Of a DNA stretch of 64,000 bases, positions 11,701-26,700 are shown piece by piece. Position 1 is the first letter of the stretch. Each line of letters starts with the position of its first letter. Both the position numbers and the translations under genes were made by a program. Below the pieces are notes generated by a model. The model did no database searches. It saw only the letters and a program-made list of their open reading frames with translations, and was not told the DNA's origin. The stretch spans positions 333,238-397,237 of the forward strand of contig SJOL01007572.1 of assembly GCA_004794785.1 (NCBI GenBank), in the 5' to 3' direction. The DNA comes from Opisthorchis felineus (taxonomy: Eukaryota; Platyhelminthes; Trematoda; Opisthorchiida; Opisthorchiidae).

Positions 11701-14700
11701 TGGTGCGGTATAAGTATATCGGAGTCCAGGACACTTCCGTACATTCAGCTGCCTGGTTTACATGACCATTAGGACTCCAAAGCGCAGTTCCAATGCGAAA
11801 AATGGTTGAGACAATTTTCACTGTATTTAATTGTTTAACTAGTATGCGAATGCCAAGTGATGGTTAAAACTGGTTCAACTGAATGATGAGGAAAGTTTTA
11901 CGCCAGTGGATACGACAACCGTCAATATTGCCGCATGTAATTCGCGAATGGCTTATAAAATTGTTTCCCTCTTTCGAAAGTGTGACCACCTCAACCAGGC
12001 GATGGAACCTACCCGACATTTTTGAAGTCGTTATGGATTGCTTGGCTTGATGATCTGAACGTCTAAATCTCTGCGTTCTGTCTAGAAGATGGTGCTCTTA
12101 GCAAGAAACTACCTGAAGGTGCTTGAGGCCTTACAATACGAAATATGTGGGTAGACGATTGGTCATGCTCGTGTACCGAACTATAACGTATAAGCTGCCG
12201 GAGAATCGACTCAGTTGATCCCGGTTTCTCATAGCACCGCATACGACACACTGAGACAACCTGACACAAAACCAGTTACTGTTTTTTTGTTAATCGTTCA
12301 GTTGCCATCTACCTCACCCGCTACATAGGTGCCACCAGCAGCCAAGTAAATCATATTCTATCCCCGACGTGGAATAACAGGTAGGTTGGTGATCGTTGAA
12401 TTTGGATGAGTAACAATCGACTGTCTCAACGTGTTTGATTGACCTCTGTGAACAAGTTCCCTGGTAAGACTAATTCGTTCAGAGTTGTACTCTGCTCACC
12501 TGGTTGTCGTTCCCTATTCCCCCCTGAGTCAGCTGGGCTTTGTTCGCTTTTGTTGGTTGGCTCGGTGGTTAGACCGCAAATTTACTGACCGGAAGGTTCG
12601 TGGTTGAAACCCGACCCCTGCTTCTCGACTTCCCCTGTCTAAGCTTGGGCAACCTGGCAGTATCCCAGCCCTCGTGCTTCCTTCTGGTAACATGGCAGCT
12701 AGGCACCGAAAGGGTGCTACAAATGAACGATGAATGAATGAATTATTGATTGGCGATTACTCCAACTATAACATGCAAAGCCATAGTTACTGGTATAATT
12801 TGACAGGAGCTAGTCCTGCCATAATTTTGGACGACACACCCTGGATCTCAATCCGTTCAACTAAGAAAAAAGTTAACCTCACCAGTCCTATTAATCCTGA
12901 TTATTTTCGATGGTTTCGCTCTCCATGCATACAATCAACCGATGTCAAAACCAAGAAGAACCTGTATTCATGGTCAAAGTGGCCGACATTCGTCGCACCT
13001 TAGAGGTCGAAAGTTATATGTACTGGTTATTCAGACCACCTGCTGATGCTTCGCGCACTCCGCTGTCCTGTACCAAACTCACTTGCTTATGGTTTACGAA
13101 GGTCAGTTTAGCAGACAACCCATAGTTTTTTAATCTTTCGAATGGAGAGTAGCAGTAGAAGTGATAGTGACCATTCTCATCCACGCTATGGATTAATTGG
13201 ATGCCAAGTGCTGCAGCGCAAGCCCCTGTTGAAAAGAAAACAAGAGGAGCGAGGGAGTTCAAGTAAAAGGGACTCGTGAGCCGGTGTGAGAACTGGAAAT
13301 GACTTATCAGAAGCCCGACCGAGTTGAAATTGAACCTTCACAAGAAAAACGACAATTTTACACATGAGCCACACCATAAGGGATCCACAGTATACTGTAC
13401 GGTAGAACCCTATACGGTGAACCACCCTAAAACAAGCCTATGTGCATAGGTAGACCTTGGGGGGAGGGGATAGCAAGAAATCAGGACTTCTACATTCATA
13501 AAAGTCGTTCTAATTTAAAAAAGGGAGAATAGTTTAGGAAATACAGGTCTCAGATTCATATGCCACAATTTTGGGCCGTGAGCAAAAATACATTAACCAA
13601 AGCATTCAAAATCCACACTCTTACGTGAGTGTTAAGCTGTCAAGAGGAGAGAGGGTGACAGCACATGTGCAGGAAACGACTGCTTTCTCAGATCCAATAT
13701 CACGTGGGTAGAGGATTGTTCACATGGTTATCAGATATCAGCGTATGACCTGAGACTATAATTTAACAGGTTATGGTCAAATATGGGGAAGGAATTAGGC
13801 TAGAGCCGAATGGGGCATTCCACCTGAAACATCGAGAAACGACGGTTTTGGCAATATTCAGGGGAAGGGAAGTCACGCTGTCTATCAACAGTTTAGGCAT
13901 TTATGGTTGCTTAGGTGAACTGAGCAGCGGAAACCCTAGAAATAAACCGAAATGCTGTCCTCAGGGATGTACAGTATGGTGTGAGGAGCATTCTTCAATG
14001 AGTTCAAATAAATTCAACGATACGGTTAACAGAAAGCAATCGAATGGTGCAATATCAGCAGCGCCACCACCCTTATGGGTCACACCAGTGGTAGCCACGA
14101 TGAAGATTAGCTAGCATCAACTTCCGGACGTTTACACTGTCACTCACGTCCCATCTAAAACTGCCATTCATGCTTAATTATTGTCTGTGCTGCAATCCCA
14201 GGGTTGTTTTCAGTGAACGTAAAGATCGGGGTGCCTTACACACAAATATAATCGGCATCAATAATGTCTCCTGTGACTCGAGTGCATTTTACAAATTTCC
14301 ATTACGCTGAGGGTGGCGCCACGAAACATGCGCTAACATCAAAATATTGGATGCCGCTGGCACAACCCTAACGTGGTAACTGGGGCATTTTTGTCACGGG
14401 CGTTTCCAATGGTGCACCTGGCGATGATCGAGATGCCTCATTTACGATAACATACCCGCAATAACGTGGTTTCATGCCAAATTATTACGAAAACTGCTGG
14501 CATTCAGTGCCATGTTGCGCTGCGTTTGTCTAAACATAGGCACACAAAAGGCTTCATTTTGATGTATCGTGTAGAACTTGTGACCCTGTTCTTAAAAAGC
14601 AGTAGGAGTGCCACAGAAGCTGTTCAGCCATTTAATGGCATGCGAAAAGGGACTCTGCTCCAACCTTGGCATCAATGTCTCACAGAAAAGGCATGAAAGT

Positions 14701-17700
14701 ATCTTCAAATCAGCGGTGGACATATAAATATACCCCTTACGATTCATCTCATTTTCCTCCTTGTAGAGTTGCGCTCTCCGCAACCTGCTAATCTACTAAA
14801 AGGCTTCGCGGCAGTTCGAATAATAGCAAATCTGGTCTCGCAGAAATAAGGATAGGTCCTCGGTCTATCCAGGTATTCAGTGTAGGACTCGAAAACGATA
14901 CAGTAAGTAGGAGGTCCGACTAGTTCTGGCTTGATGTGTTTTCTACAGTCATAAGCAGTGCCCATTCGAGTACGTGGTAAACTCCTAAAGATGTAACAAA
15001 CGATGCGCACGCCATTGGGAACAGTAAAATAAGTAACCACGAAGACGTGGTTCAATTATTTCTGTAAAGATTAGCCCGGAGGAACACCTGTCTTGAAGGT
15101 GATAATGAGCGAACATGGCTATTGGTTATGTTCAGTATGTTGAACGAGTGAAATGGTGAACACGACGCGTACTGAATGTATCAACTTCAGTCACGGTCCT
15201 CTAAGATGTTCCTCAAACAATAGGTAAAATTGGAAAGCGTAGTTCGTACAGAAACGACTGACATCAAACAGTGAAGAATCCACTTCGAAATGGATTATCG
15301 AGTCGACCCCGGGCATATATAATGCTAAGCAAGCAGGATGACAGCTGTGGATAGACTCATTCTACTGACTGGAGTAGACTTGAAAAAGGCACCGAGGTTC
15401 ACATCAGATATCTTGAGGAACTCTAGTAGTTTCATGCATACTCGTACCTTCTAAGCACCAATTAGGTGATTGCAAATCTGCACAGTAAATTAAAGGACGC
15501 ATTTCCGGGTTAACTGCTGTGAAATTCTACTGATCGTTGATTCAGCTAGTACGCTTCCTGAACACTGGAGGTCATACTATCACACACCACCAGGTATTGT
15601 GGCAAAATAGCTATCCGACAATCCACGCATGCTTGCAAGAATTTGTAGTAAAATAGTGAGTATTAGTTGTTCGTCAAAAACAATAACACGAAAGCACACT
15701 GTTATTGTTACACAAGTCTCGGTGTTGTGTGAGACGCGCTCCGAAAACAGCGTGTGCCAAACACGTTGCGTGAGGACATTGTCGGGATCATATTTAAACA
15801 TGAACTTAAAGCTCTGAAGCATGTCTATCTTCACACAGTGCTTGACCGTACCTCAAATAACTTAGAGGCAAGGGTGGGCCTAGTCTGCATATGTTCACCC
15901 ACTGGTCGCTGAATTCAGCATCTAAGCGTGAGTGGCAAAATACATAGTCACACACGAACGCCTACATCCTACTGCTTTACGTGTTCGGATAAGCAGTCAC
16001 ACTTATCATCCAATAAGCGCACCTTTTGGCTGGTAAGTTCCTACGACCGATAGTGTAGACAACCAATTCCTATCCATAAATCGCGCCGATTATGGACGGA
16101 TTGCTCCCATGGCTTACCGTAACATTTACTGCCATCCCCGTTCCCCCCTATAATTTAGACAGCAGTGTAAAGATCGGACTTATCGATCCACGTGGTTCAT
16201 CAACGCTTCTTCATTAATGACACCAAGCTCACAAATTTCGCTTCAGTTGGTTTTCCGTCAAACCCACAACCTCCCAAAATCCATCCAGTATTTCAGTATT
16301 CAGCAGTGTTCATCCGTATGTTTACTGGTGGTATTTTTTGGAACTTTTTGATAAGACATTCACATGCAACCCCACTTTGTAAAGAGTTAGGGTTGGACAC
16401 AGTTTAAACAAAAACAGCACCTCACCAAATTTAAACTCGTGGTGTGGTTGGTAGTACGGCAGTGAAGTACCAGTGTTTTTCTCTGCCAATGACGGCGATG
16501 ATGAACTGATGACATCGTAACATCACTGGACTAGGAAAGATAGATAAGTATGACCATCTTAGCTGGTGGAAAGCGTATACCATATCTGGTCCCTGTAATG
16601 ATTACGATAAAGGAGAGGGTCTAACTTCAATACGGTTTGTCAGCTGGGTGTGTGTGCTGAATATGACCATAGACACTGTTGAAAAGTGCATTCTGTATCC
16701 AGCTACGGCAACGCGGACTAGATCAGTGTTGAGGCCTTCATGGCAGATGGTTTAACAAAAAATTTCTAAACCATATTGAGGCAGTTGTTTGAGGCTACGT
16801 TCAAACTAGTAAGATCCATAATTGATCATACTTTTATCGAAATTACTCAAATCCAATTAAATTCCTTGTTCTTAGTGCTCATTTGAATTCCAATCTTGCT
16901 GCTTTGCTGTCACGGCCTGGTAAGTTGTTGGCATACATGCTGCGAAGGAATCCTGATCCAACATTCTTCAAAAAGCCCGCATTTCAAGTTTACAAAAGTC
17001 TTATCGGCTTCCACAAGAAGAAAGGGGTTATCGTCCTGTTCATAGCTGGCCATTGTGCAAGTCCCCAGGCAGTCGGGTTCTACACATTCACCACAATATC
17101 AGCTGCCACCGTTCTTATGTGAGGGTGAAACTGAGCAACTTTTTTGTTATCGAATGTAGGACAGCCTTTGCATTTTGCATTTGGGGGAACACCACAGACG
17201 AGTTGTTTTGTCGTTAGTATACACGACTGGTCGGAACAGTTAGTATGTGGCAAATTAAACTAATTTCTACTAAACGGTGATGCTTTCGGAGGTTTAGACT
17301 TTATCGAAAGAAGTCTGGTCACCACCGTGTGTATCAGGATTTCAGATTTAGATTAGCGATTTTTCAGGGCCACAACCCAGCCCCAGCGTGGCACCACCGA
17401 GACAAAAAGACAGTCTTGAGAATGAATGTTTTCCGAATGTGACATAATTACCCACGCCATGGTGCACGTATGCCGTGGTTTCAGGACGTCACCCGGCAAG
17501 TATCGTGCGGCGCGTACAATACCGTGCCTACCACAGTTTATCTCTCGCTTGGCGTGCTCATGAAAAAACATTTTGTTTTCATCAAACAACAGGTAGTCGC
17601 ATCTGTCGGTCAAATGCTGTTTACGTTACCGAATTACGGAAAAATTGCTACCGGTTTCCATTAGACTAAGGTGAGGCCTCTGAAACTATATATCCTACCC

Positions 17701-20700
17701 TTGTCAATTTTATGGGGAATAGGGCTTCCATTGTTGTGTAATGTTAAATAGACGTGGAACTTTCATGTATCCAGAATGTCGTGAGTCATTATGTATGCAC
17801 ATAACCAGAACAGCCCCGGAAAGTTAGGATACAAGAGGAAACAAAATAATCTCATGCATAAACCATGATTTGCATGCACGCAAAGACAGAAGCGGATGAT
17901 CACCGACAACATCAACAGCCAGTTAGTGAGCGCACAGTTAGTTCGTACCAGCTAGCTTGGATAGGAACCATTGTTTAGTTTGTCTACTCAACGCTCAAAC
18001 TAAATTCATACGCGAGTGTTCAACAATGACAACAGGTTGTTTTTGTGAACTGAGACCGTAAAAGGTGAACCAAATTGAGAGCAATCGTTGATAGTAATAG
18101 TTGCCGCATAACGAACGGGTGTCGGTCATCGGTTAGCTCAACAAGATCGGAAATAGCTAACATACAGTGGCTGAACAGTCACGTCTGAGCGCGCTGCATT
18201 CTACTGCTCCTAGTAGCGAAAATCAAAACGAATGGTCTTGCAATCATCCTAGTTGATACGAGGCTTGGCAATCGATCATCATACATCACTTGATTAGGAT
18301 AACTTTCCGCTTTGACTGTAAGTATTGCCAAATGGAAAGCGCACGAGATTTTCGGTTTTCAATCTTCTATATCCCGGCATGAGTAGCGAGATACATGAAT
18401 CATACAGAAGTGTTGTGCTCTAATTTCCTCTCGTAAATGTCACCAAAAATTGACTAGAGAGACAAAGAAAACGAGTAAGCTCTGACCACGCACCGGTGTC
18501 ATTCGATTTGTATGCTTTCTCATGTTTGTTAACCTGAGGTCAAGAGGTGAGTATCGTCTGTGTCGGTATAGTCGGTATGTTTGTGCGATAGAACAGGAAG
18601 TGAAATTACCAGTGTTTGTGTCTCGTCCCAGTGTTCTGACGTCAGCTGTTAACACTTTAGCTGAGAGGCAAATTTTTCAAACTTTTCCGAAAAAGATCCT
18701 CAAAAGCAGTGCCTGGATGTCGACATTTGTGCGACTCATTACCACCCTCAACGCGCCAACCGGACTGACGGAGAACATGTGCGGCGATCGGATCAGCATT
18801 GGCAACTGAAGTGACCCGTCAGAATGTTAGCTAACAACAGACACAAATCAGTAGTAACTTCGCCTCTTGTTGTGTGTCACCAAAAAATGTCTGGCATGCA
18901 AGTTCGAGGTCATAATCACATTAAGCCATTAAACATTGGAACTCAATCAATCCAAGTGACATCAATGTGTGAGTAAGATTCTGACCCTATCGGACTAAGT
19001 GTTTTTGGTGACTGAATGTGGGAATTTACGAGACAAACCAACCCGAACAAACAGATAGAGTTTGACCACAGTTTATGTGTTAGTGTTAGCCTGACTGGAC
19101 AAAGGTCAACAGCTTACCGAGTTTCAAATCTTCAGCAAGACTAAACCGTTGGTCATAACACATGCTGGTATTTTTCATACCCTGGACAATGAGCCTGAGG
19201 GCAGCTCGTGACATGACGTATCCGGCACCCCCAGATGGGTAACCTTGTTCTATAACAGACTGGAGCCAGAACAACGAAAGTGGACAGAGGCGGTTTCAGC
19301 GTATCAGCAATGAATCATGTTGTTTGAAGATGAGATGCATGACAAGTTAGGGTCCCTTTGATATAGTACATTAAAACACAGTCCAGAACGCCATATTAGA
19401 AGCAGTAATGTTGTCATATTGTCCCTAGTCGAGCTCTGCTCAAATTTTACTGCTATCGGGCTCACAGACCCATCATAAGTAATTCTGAAGCTTATTAAAG
19501 CCTGCCTGCCGTATTTTTGTAGAACTGGACACAAGCAGCTCACCGAAGTTTTCTTCCCGCACGGCTATACTCATCCATGTAGCGCCAATTGGGACCGCAT
19601 CTCAAGGCTTCTTAGGCGAAAAAAGTAGGCTAATGCGACTCAGGTCAGGTTAAAAACCGTGAAAATGTGTACGTGGAGAGGTGTTACACGAAACGAAATA
19701 AGTTCAGTCATAACTTGATGCATTCCCGATCCCATAAAAGTGATCCATAATGTCATTTCCATGAGCCGAATGATACTTGCTGCCAACAGCTTTACCGTCA
19801 GTCCTTATTCTAAAGTGCGGTCCGATAATGAAGACATTATTGGAGACCAGACCAAAGGCCTTCGAACGGACCTTGCTGAACAGCCAGGGTCACAGTTTTG
19901 GGTGTGGCATCTGCTCAAGATATACTTCTTTATCTTAGTGACCAGAATGTCCTTTTCTTTGGCAGTAGTCTGTCTGTCAGAGTTCTGGTCCACCAAGCAC
20001 CGGGCCGCTTCACTGTAATCTTGGAAGCACGCTCTTCGGAGACATTCTCTTGGGGGAAAGGAACACCATATTTAGTGCTCAGTATCATTTAGTAAGCTAA
20101 AAGGAATGAAATAAGTGTCGGGTCAAATAGACACGATAAATTCCTCTTTCAGTGTTCGTTGCATATTACAACCCAGCACAGATCCTGAAGTTGTCATGTA
20201 AATTTGGATGCTGCTATTTACCGTTAAAATAGTGGTCAAATTTAGGTAACTCGGATGGCCAAAATAATCCAAAGTGAGCACCGCTTGGCCAGATTTTTAT
20301 GGTGGTTGTGGGGAGGGGCAATTCCTTCTGCCTAGCACCCTGCCTACACTGAATCCAACAACATTCCGTCGTGAGAGTTTTGCCCTAAATGGATTCTCTA
20401 TGAGGATTCTGTAGTCTTCAAAGTCCAACAGCTTGGAATGTGTGCTGTGCTATCCCATCAGTTTTCTGGGGTCTTGGGTGCTCGTATGGAGTGAGGTTTG
20501 AAACAGTATGCTAGATATTTTCCTGCCAGAAGGGATCCATGCGGAAAGTTAAGCCGACATTTGATGTTTCTCTCTACCCTTCTGTCCAATGCTATCGGAT
20601 TGTACTTGCTGCTTTCTCTGGTGAGAACTGCTCCAATAAGATAGTGGAGGTTGAAAGATAATTAATAACTTTTGCGTACCGAATTCTCCACTGTCATCGG

Positions 20701-23700
20701 TGATTATTTCCGGCGGCTTTTTGGCCAATTCACGTCGATACTTCTGACCTACAGAAACTCTTCGAAGGTAACGGACTGAATGAATGAATGAATGAATGAA
20801 TCAGTAGTGCATTTCCTCGGCCGTGTCGCGAATTGAAGCTGGCCACCTGACATGTGTGCCAAGCGAGTCACTATCAGCGCACACTAACAGAACATAAATG
20901 ACGCAGTCTAATGAGACGAATGTGCTCACATTTGAGCAGTTTGACTTGGACTGATTATTGGCAGAAAGACGATAAAAGTTTTTTATAACTTCGTCAGGTG
21001 TAAGCAGCAGAACAGACAACAGACAGGAGAAAGAGGGGTTGACTGTTACCTACCGGTGTGCTGTCAACCTAGATGAAACTGTTTGGTTCGTCAGCATCGT
21101 TATGCATCCACTGTCAGGCTTTTCTGAGCTGGCTGAGCCCGGTCAGATAAAACTTGGTTTTCCATCCAGATGTGCAGAGCAATAGGTAAGTTTTACTACA
21201 TTTTTTGGGACTGTGATGGATTTGGGGGCGGAAATCGTCCAATTGTTATACTTCCTGCACCACGCGCTTTCAGTTGCCTGTGCGTATCTCCTTTGTAGGC
21301 ACCGATGCAATCTCGACAGCAGACTCTGTACACATAACCAGTTTGATCACCTGAGATGAGGAAATCTTTAGGGGTACCAAGTGCTTTCCAACTGTGTTGT
21401 CAATTTCGAAGATTGTGTGCACATTAAATTATGCCGAAACAATAACCAGTCGGTTTACGATACAAAATTGCGTCAAAAACTGATTCTTTGGCTGTATAAA
21501 TACAGCCAAAAACCTGATGGAATGGTTTGCACTTTCAACTTCACAACTTACACTATTGCAAGTGTTCAGTGTAGCAAGCCAGCTTAAAATTCTCGATGTA
21601 CGATAACGGACGTTAGCAACCTGACACCACCAAATACGTGGCAAGTGTGGGGGCTGATTTATCACCAGTTTTTCTAGGTATCTGGTAAAAATATTTGCTA
21701 AGGCTGTAGCGATTGAGGGGACCACGCAACTCTATCTCTTTGTACGTAGAGGGTATGTCTAATGTGAAGGTTGGGCGTAGGTCAAGTTTGATTTCCGACA
21801 GTATTTGGTTAGGTGATTAGTTGGCGCTGGAAGCTACAGATGCTTCATTTTCTAACAGGGGGTGCAACATTTGAAAACTTTGAGTGATAAGTACGCTGGT
21901 GTATACAGAAGACACACCGAAACCGAGAAAGATTTCATTTTCACGCAAAGATCCTCGATTAAACGTAATACAATACTCTTAAGGTTGCTGATAACTCTTC
22001 GAAAACCCACGACCAGTTTCGCCATTCTTGAGGCTCATCAAGTAGGCTAAGTCCCCGAGCTTTCGTCAATCTTAGGTTCTACGTGAACCCAAATTGCACA
22101 AAATCTGACTTATACACTCATCTGCATTACAAGTAGTGCGTTACGTCTACAAGGTGTACTGCGATATCTCGAATATAGTATCAACTGAAACATGAGGCGG
22201 CCTGGTGCAGCACATTCGGTTGATGAACATCATAAACGAAAGATTCAGTTGGGGTTTAGGTAATTCTCTTGTCAAAACAAAACTGGCATGCAAATGAATG
22301 TATAAGTTGAGTTTATGTTTGTAATTGTTGACAAACCGAGAGCTCTAACAAAGCCTACCGAGTCCATTTGGGATAGCTGAATATCGGTTTCGGAACTTTG
22401 CGAGTCAGTAAGTCGGAGTGATTGTATAACTCGTGATTCGTTTGATTGGGTTCTTCTCCTAATGAAACTTTGTTAAGCCTCAAAATCTCGATGGCCGGTC
22501 CCTTGGAATTCGAGGAAAAATAGACAATCTGACAGCGCTTCGGTTTGATTGTTTGTATATAGACCCCGGTAATGGGTTTGACTTTACTGAGGACAGCGTT
22601 TAACTTAGATTTTGCTTCAGATTTATGTGACCCACCTTCGAAATCTTCAGTGACCTTTTTTCGTGTTCGTTTGGCCAAGGGTGGCTGTCACATTCACTTT
22701 ATCTGCCTTTGAGATAAGGGAGGATGTCTCACCATTAAGATTCAAGTGCATAATGTCCTTCAGCGCTTAGATTCGATGCAGTCGGTCGCTGTCGCACTAA
22801 AATGTGGTCAGTCCCTAATCTGACTTCAATCGCAGCGTACAGAGCTAGTTTTCCAAAAGCTACTACGGTTTTTGAAGGGTTTTCGCTGGATGTTCGAGTC
22901 TGGTCCTTTCTAAAGCAGCTATATATGCAATGAACTTAAGTTTCTCGAGGGAAGGTTGGCAATGAGACCGTCTGGTGCAGTTCAAGGAGCTGAGCGGCGA
23001 TAGCATAGAACCTGAGACGACATTCTGAACAACCTTTCGAACTTTTTCTCGCGACGTTCGTGTTAATTCACAAACAAACTTTCTTGTCTGTAGTAGATGA
23101 CGTGCATGACGCAGGTTCGAAAATTTTCAGGTAACAAGGGGGCCACCTACGGTGATCGAAAGGTTGCGTTATAAAAAAAACTATTTTTAACGTTCTTTTT
23201 CCACCAATAATCAACCCAAACAAATGCCACACAACAAACAACCTAGTCGACCTCAAATTGTAGTAATGGCCGATAGTTTGTTCGCTCAGCTGGACCGTTT
23301 GGTTGCAAACGTTTCAGCACCAGTCGAGGTGTCATCATCATCACTGGTAATCACTAAAGTGTAGATATCCTAAAGCCGTGTAACTTATTCAATGCTCTAT
23401 AGCTTTCCTTCGGATTTGCCAGATATTATCAAAAGGCGATAAACGTACCGGAGAGGCGTCGACTACTTAGGAGTTCTTGCGGGAAATAGGTGAACTAGTG
23501 ATGATCACTACCTCAAATTCAAAGGATTAGTATCATCATCAACAACATCAACCATAAACTAAGGACAATCCATCTGTGATTCAGTTGCCGGAGCTTCCCT
23601 AAGCAAGAAGGAATGGATGCGGGAGAAATGCTGAACACCGAAGACAACAGAAAGTATAACTCCACTGATGACGGTATACTGATTACGGACGTCATTCGTT

Positions 23701-26700
23701 GGTGTGGAATAGAGTAAGTACGTGGTGAAGACAATAGTTGAAATACAGGAATATCATTAGGAATTCGACTAGACCGACCTTCAATACCTCTAGTCGTCGT
23801 TGTCACCCATCCCGGGGCCTCATTAAGGTAGTCGTTCCCACAGCAGCTAGCTGTTTCGTTACGGATTTCACGCTACGTTGCACAATCTGACTACCCATAT
23901 ACCCCTTCTGTGCTGTAAGTTGTGTGCGTGCTCACATAAACATGGAGCGAAACCAGGCTTAATTTACCCGGATCGCCCTCTGCTAGTGTTCGGCCAACCT
24001 GTGTGTAGGATCAGACAGCCATCAGACTGATGCTTCGAGGACTTTCGTGGTACTGTTGCACAACTCCGAAGGCATCCACCACACCACGTCTTGCGAGCGA
24101 TTCCCTCAGTATTCGCTGCCAACGAAAGGCGCTAGAGAAAACGGCAGACCATGGCAACTCTTACCTTTCAGACTTCATTCTATATTTCCTTTGACAGGCA
24201 ATATGAAGTGACCTGTCACTTGACCTCGTTCGAGTAAAGTCCAGCCAATTAAATGAAGTTTTTCGCCCATAGTTCTAGCTGACGCTTACGTAAGCAGATG
24301 GCTGACCAGTCCTTTCTGTTAGTGGTTTCAGTGACGTTCTGTCAGCTTAAGCTTACGGTCATTCTGTTCAGTGTTGGTGTCATTTCCTGGAATCGGCTGG
24401 GTCCACCAACCTCGAGAATATCTAGTGTTCGGTGGATGGCACCGAAAGAGGGTTGCGAAGCCTTTCACATAGTGTTCCTCATCATCCGGATGTTCACTAC
24501 TAGTATTGTGCTGGTTGAATTTTGATTATCTTCGAACTACCTTGGACCAGTACTGCTTGGCTAAGGTGATCCACTGAAGGTAGCTGACTGACGCAATTTT
24601 TGCCGTTCCACTGGACTCCTGAAGGAAACCGATTTCTCGTGAGTACAGCTAAAGATGTAATCTGACTGAAGCAGCATTCCTTAAAGGTAGAGAAGACAGC
24701 GAAAATTTACTCTCGATCAGCAAACTCACTTCGTAAGAAAATAAATCCATCGACTAACGGACACGAAGACCATATCCACCTTAACTTTGTACTGTCCTGC
24801 AGGTGTCACTGGACTTGATTCCAGTTAAATGCAATATGATTTTAACTTAACTGATCTGATAGTGAGGACCACAAGCGAGCAATGCGAGACCAAGACATTA
24901 TCAGCACTGACTCATGTACGGTGAACTGGTTTAAAGCCCTTAGAACGTGACGACGAGTGACGACTTCTTAGATGGAAGTTTCACCCGTCGTGTGAATCAT
25001 TCTTTCTCTGAGATACTTATAGATCCCTGCGGATGATCATCAGTTTACCAGCTACATACTACGTTTAAATATATGAATCTAGAAACATATACACATACAA
25101 CACGTACTGCTACACGAACATACACAAAAACCAGATAGTCTCATTTAGTTGTCAATTTACAACGAAAAGTCTACTTGCTTCTTCCAAATCATGGCTAACG
25201 TGCGCCTCCACCAAATCTTAATCATGTTCTGACTTGAAGGGCAACTTGACTGACTGACTCACCTTGTGTGCATGACCTAAAAGCACGGGAGTGTGCGGAT
25301 CGTGGCTTGCCAAGAGCATCCGCAAGTTGTCAATCAACGCGTAAGTGTCATCATCAGCCTTGTAGAAAAAGTCAAATTCTTCACCAAAATGCGTCCAAAC
25401 ATAGTTCAAAGCAAATACTGTTTTCTCCCATAGGTAGGAGCGACCTTCCCTGTTCACTGCGGCTAAAAAAGCAGATAAGACAACCGGGATTCATTTGTAG
25501 GGACTATGCTGAAGGTACAAATGAAATACGGCCGGCTGACACCGGATTCGGACTCATCCGTCACCGACGGTTAACCAAGTAGATACCTGTGCATTGTTGG
25601 AATAACGGTTGACACTGAGCCTGACGTGCGACACACAATCCCGACGGAATAGGTCGGAAGAGAGCCAGAAGATAGCCTGCTCATGACCGCATTTCATTTA
25701 TCATCGGTATCTCATTTATCAGTGTGGTGGTGACTGTATCCGCTTCCTGATTCTAATGCGGCTAGCTGGGGTTTCGTCTATGTTTGAGACTGAGGTTAAC
25801 CTTTTAAGAGTGTCACGTTGGTAAGTATGACCTTTCTGTACGCTCCTCCCCACGCATGCGGATCGGCGATGACCTAGAACCAAAGGTAGTTTCCTAGAAA
25901 ACTCCCCCAAAGCCCGTCTTTGGTTTTGATGTCCCTGAAATTGTTTCTAACATTTCACCCATTTGGATACAAGTTGTGTTTGGAGGCGACTTACTGCCGA
26001 CGTTTGACTGTTCGACCTCTTCTTTGATAGAGATGATCACGAATCAACAGAGTTTTGCCTTCAAAAAGACTTAGATGACCGATATCCAGGTTGTCCAATG
26101 AATAAGCACACTTAAGCACACAGTCCATACGACAACTGTCCAAACGTCGATTCGATACGTATAAAATCCGCATAAAAATGGAAAGAACATGATGTCACGC
26201 GACAGTGTCTAGTGGTAAATAGCGGCTGTTCCAGACGAATAAAATTCTTTCTAATATAAAGCCACGTTTAACTCTTCATGGACCGCTGCATTGATGATTA
26301 CTGTGCATTTCAGGTAACAGAAGCCAAAGATCATCCGATCCCATTAGTCATATTCGAGTTGAATAAAGTAATACTTTCTACAGAGATAGTACTCTCGCCA
26401 GCAACCAATTTGGCCATATCGGACCAAGGCTCGATAGTTAAAGGAGTGAGGTATTGATAGGCAGAATGAAGTAAGGTATTTTACCCACTAAAGCGGACGT
26501 CAGCCTCTGTGGTTTAGCTTCCCGATAAGATATCAAAGCCCTATTCAGCGATCAGTGCAGTAAGAATAGTAGCTTTATGCAGCAGAAGTGTTTTAAGTTG
26601 AAAAGGCAAATCATTTTCTGAATTAGGATATGCCTACGCAGAGATCGCTCAGAGTTTGAGAGGGGCCATTCTTTGAGGGACCAGTCTGACTGCTATTTCG

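Larger units (their letters stand above)
19260..25262 (-). other. C1GALT1 intron 3
   Basis: 6.0 kb intron. It contains an ATGA/AATG tetranucleotide run at about 20776-20801, a short palindrome at 21487-21510, a minus-strand copy of dispersed repeat R2 at 22157-22243, and a Lys-rich 107-codon frame at 22355-22678 of unknown meaning. The rest is unassigned. Confidence 0.75.
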
